From Paenibacillus typhae (GTDB lineage Bacteria > Bacillota > Bacilli > Paenibacillales > Paenibacillaceae), in assembly GCF_900099765.1 (NCBI RefSeq), contig NZ_FNDX01000056.1:1-37716 (forward strand): a stretch of DNA of 37,716 nucleotides, given 5' to 3'. A model generated the notes under the pieces. The model saw only the letters and a program-made list of their open reading frames with translations, ran no database searches and was not told the origin of the DNA. Of this stretch, positions 37,066-37,716 are shown piece by piece. The position numbers and the translations under genes are program-made. Position 1 is the stretch's first letter. Each line of letters starts with the position of its first letter.

Positions 37066-37084
37066 AATAGAAAAATCGCAGGAG

Positions 37085-37356
37085 TTATCCACAAAATAAA
37101 AACAGCACACAAAAAACCGAGGCAAAGAGCCCTCGGCTAAAAACACTTATCCACGGTTATGCAACCGTTATCCACAAACTCCACATATTATCCACAAAAA
37201 CAGTGGATTACAAGGAATTATTCTTGACTAAATCACCTATTCATGCTTTTCCCACCCTAAATAGGGGATAAGTCGTTGAGTGAAAAAGCTATCCACATGT
37301 GTGTATTTTTTCAGCAGCAATCTGAATTATCCACAAGTTTTCCACAATTATTCACA
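37085..37356 (+). other. Cluster of eight DnaA-box-like 9-mers
   Basis: Perfect TTATCCACA occurs at 37085-37093, 37168-37176, 37188-37196 and 37327-37335. One-mismatch copies occur at 37147-37155 (ends CG), 37289-37297 (starts CT), 37338-37346 (TTTTCCACA) and 37348-37356 (TTATTCACA, which fits TTATNCACA). All point the same way. Weaker reverse-oriented matches lie near 37202 and 37263. The cluster fills the gap between 5S rRNA and the Eis-like gene. It could titrate DnaA, regulate the rRNA operon or gene nearby, or be an origin segment; no dnaA gene is in the window. Confidence 0.82.
37111..37138 (-). terminator. Second terminator downstream of the rRNA operon
   Basis: CCGAGG (37117-37122) pairs with CCTCGG (37131-37136) and the minus strand continues into TTTTTT. 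It lies within the DnaA-box cluster and would stop readthrough toward the Eis-like gene. Confidence 0.8.
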
Positions 37357-37361
37357 GACGC

Positions 37362-37394
37362 AAAAAGCCATTGTCGATTGCTCAACAATGGCTT
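37362..37394 (-). terminator. rRNA operon terminator after 5S
   Basis: AAGCCATTGT pairs perfectly with ACAATGGCTT around a 10-nt loop, followed by TTTTT on the minus strand. It begins 5 bp past the 5S 3' end. Confidence 0.92.
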
Positions 37395-37399
37395 CGTGT

Positions 37400-37516
37400 G
37401 CTTGGCGGCGTCCTACTCTCCCGGGACCCTTCGGTCCAAGTACCATCGGCGCTGGAAGGCTTAACGGTCGTGTTCGGGATGGGTACGCGTGGAACCCTTC
37501 CGCTATCGCCACCAAA
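37400..37516 (-). rRNA. rrf: 5S ribosomal RNA
   Basis: The 117-nt minus-strand sequence begins TTTGGTGGCGATAGCGGAAG and ends AGGACGCCGCCAAGC, with the conserved CCCATCCCGAACACG loop. The two ends pair to form helix I. Boundaries are set from the Bacillus 5S pattern and may be off by one or two bases. No tRNA gene follows it. Confidence 0.97.
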
Positions 37517-37685
37517 CAGGTTTTTTCCGGTCGCATCACTCCCTGAAATCCTTCAGGAAAATAACCAACCTTCAAAAACATTCGCTGCTACAAAAGATCA
37601 TTCCTCAGAAAGGACATGCAGCTTAAGGTTTTTCAGGAACTTGATTCCTGAAAACTGAATCCGAAACGAATCTGCGATTTAAAGA
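37517..37685 (-). other. 23S-5S spacer with probable 23S processing arm
   Basis: The minus strand just after 23S reads CGTTTCGGATTCAGTTTTCAGG (22 nt, near 37640-37673). Its complement resembles the CTGAAAACTG...CCGAAACG sequence normally found before 23S in Bacillales, so it is probably the 3' arm of the 23S processing stem cut by Mini-RNase III. Two further small inverted repeats (CTTGATTCCTG-type and CCTGAAGGATTTCAGG) lie in the spacer. No gene seen. Confidence 0.55.
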
Positions 37686-37716
37686 TTGGATAAGCCCTCG
37701 ACCGATTAGTATTGGT
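37686..37716 (-). rRNA. rrl: 23S ribosomal RNA, 3' end only
   Basis: The minus strand ends ACCAATACTAATCGGTCGAG then GGCTTATCCAA, matching the conserved 3' terminus of Bacillales 23S rRNA. Only about 30 nt are in the window; the rest of the gene continues to the right. Confidence 0.9.

Noticed and set aside
37033..37356. CRISPR array
   Set aside because: Repeats are only 9 or 11 bp, spacing is irregular or absent, and there are no cas genes.
37085..37356. Chromosomal origin oriC as the firm call
   Set aside because: The boxes fit, but dnaA, dnaN and rpmH are not in the window and no clear AT-rich unwinding element was seen, so only a DnaA-box cluster is claimed.
37399..37517. tRNA genes next to the 5S rRNA
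   Set aside because: No cloverleaf or CCA-type ends were seen between 36958 and 37716.

Overview
The window looks like chromosome from a Bacillales bacterium, most likely Paenibacillus or a close relative. This is an inference from protein similarity, moderate GC, GGAGG-type ribosome binding sites, TTG starts on rpoB and rpoC, and a gene order close to the Bacillus subtilis ctsR-to-tuf region. Every gene but one is on the minus strand, so the biological order runs from right to left.

Right end (about 37.7 to 35.4 kb): the 3' end of a 23S rRNA gene, a 23S-5S spacer, a complete 5S rRNA and its terminator. These are followed by an unusual 440-bp gap holding eight same-direction DnaA-box-like 9-mers and three tandem 11-bp repeats. 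An Eis-like acetyltransferase gene follows. A promoter overlapped downstream by a CtsR operator then drives ctsR-mcsA-mcsB-clpC (35.4 to 30.7 kb), the protein-arginine-phosphorylation and ClpCP proteolysis operon, closed by a terminator.

Middle (30.5 to 17.5 kb): radA-disA-pssA (DNA repair, c-di-AMP synthesis, phosphatidylserine synthesis). Next comes the only plus-strand gene, an unrecognised cysteine-rich 131-aa protein with its own near-consensus promoter and terminator. Then come yacL (PIN-TRAM), ispD-ispF (MEP isoprenoid pathway) and gltX. A separate promoter with a cysteine T-box riboswitch (specifier UGC) controls cysE-cysS, followed by mrnC (23S rRNA maturation), rlmB, yacP/rae1 and sigH, which has its own promoter and terminator.

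Left part (17.3 to 0.4 kb): the transcription/translation superoperon rpmG-secE-nusG-rplK-rplA, rplJ-rplL behind an L10-type leader, an rsmC-like methyltransferase, rpoB-rpoC behind a strong promoter and a roughly 370-nt leader, then an L7Ae-family gene, rpsL-rpsG-fusA-tuf, ending in a strong terminator. Immediately past that terminator the last 322 bases look like the 5' part (domain I) of a group II intron of the terminator-targeting C class. Its body and reverse transcriptase would lie beyond the window.

The most unusual items are the DnaA-box cluster beside the rRNA operon, the probable intron behind tuf, the 11-bp repeats, the orphan plus-strand gene, and several structured leaders (rpsL, rpoB, rpmG) that are not obviously known regulators. 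I found no CRISPR array, prophage, tRNA gene or complete insertion sequence. All similarity statements come from recall of the families; no searches were run.
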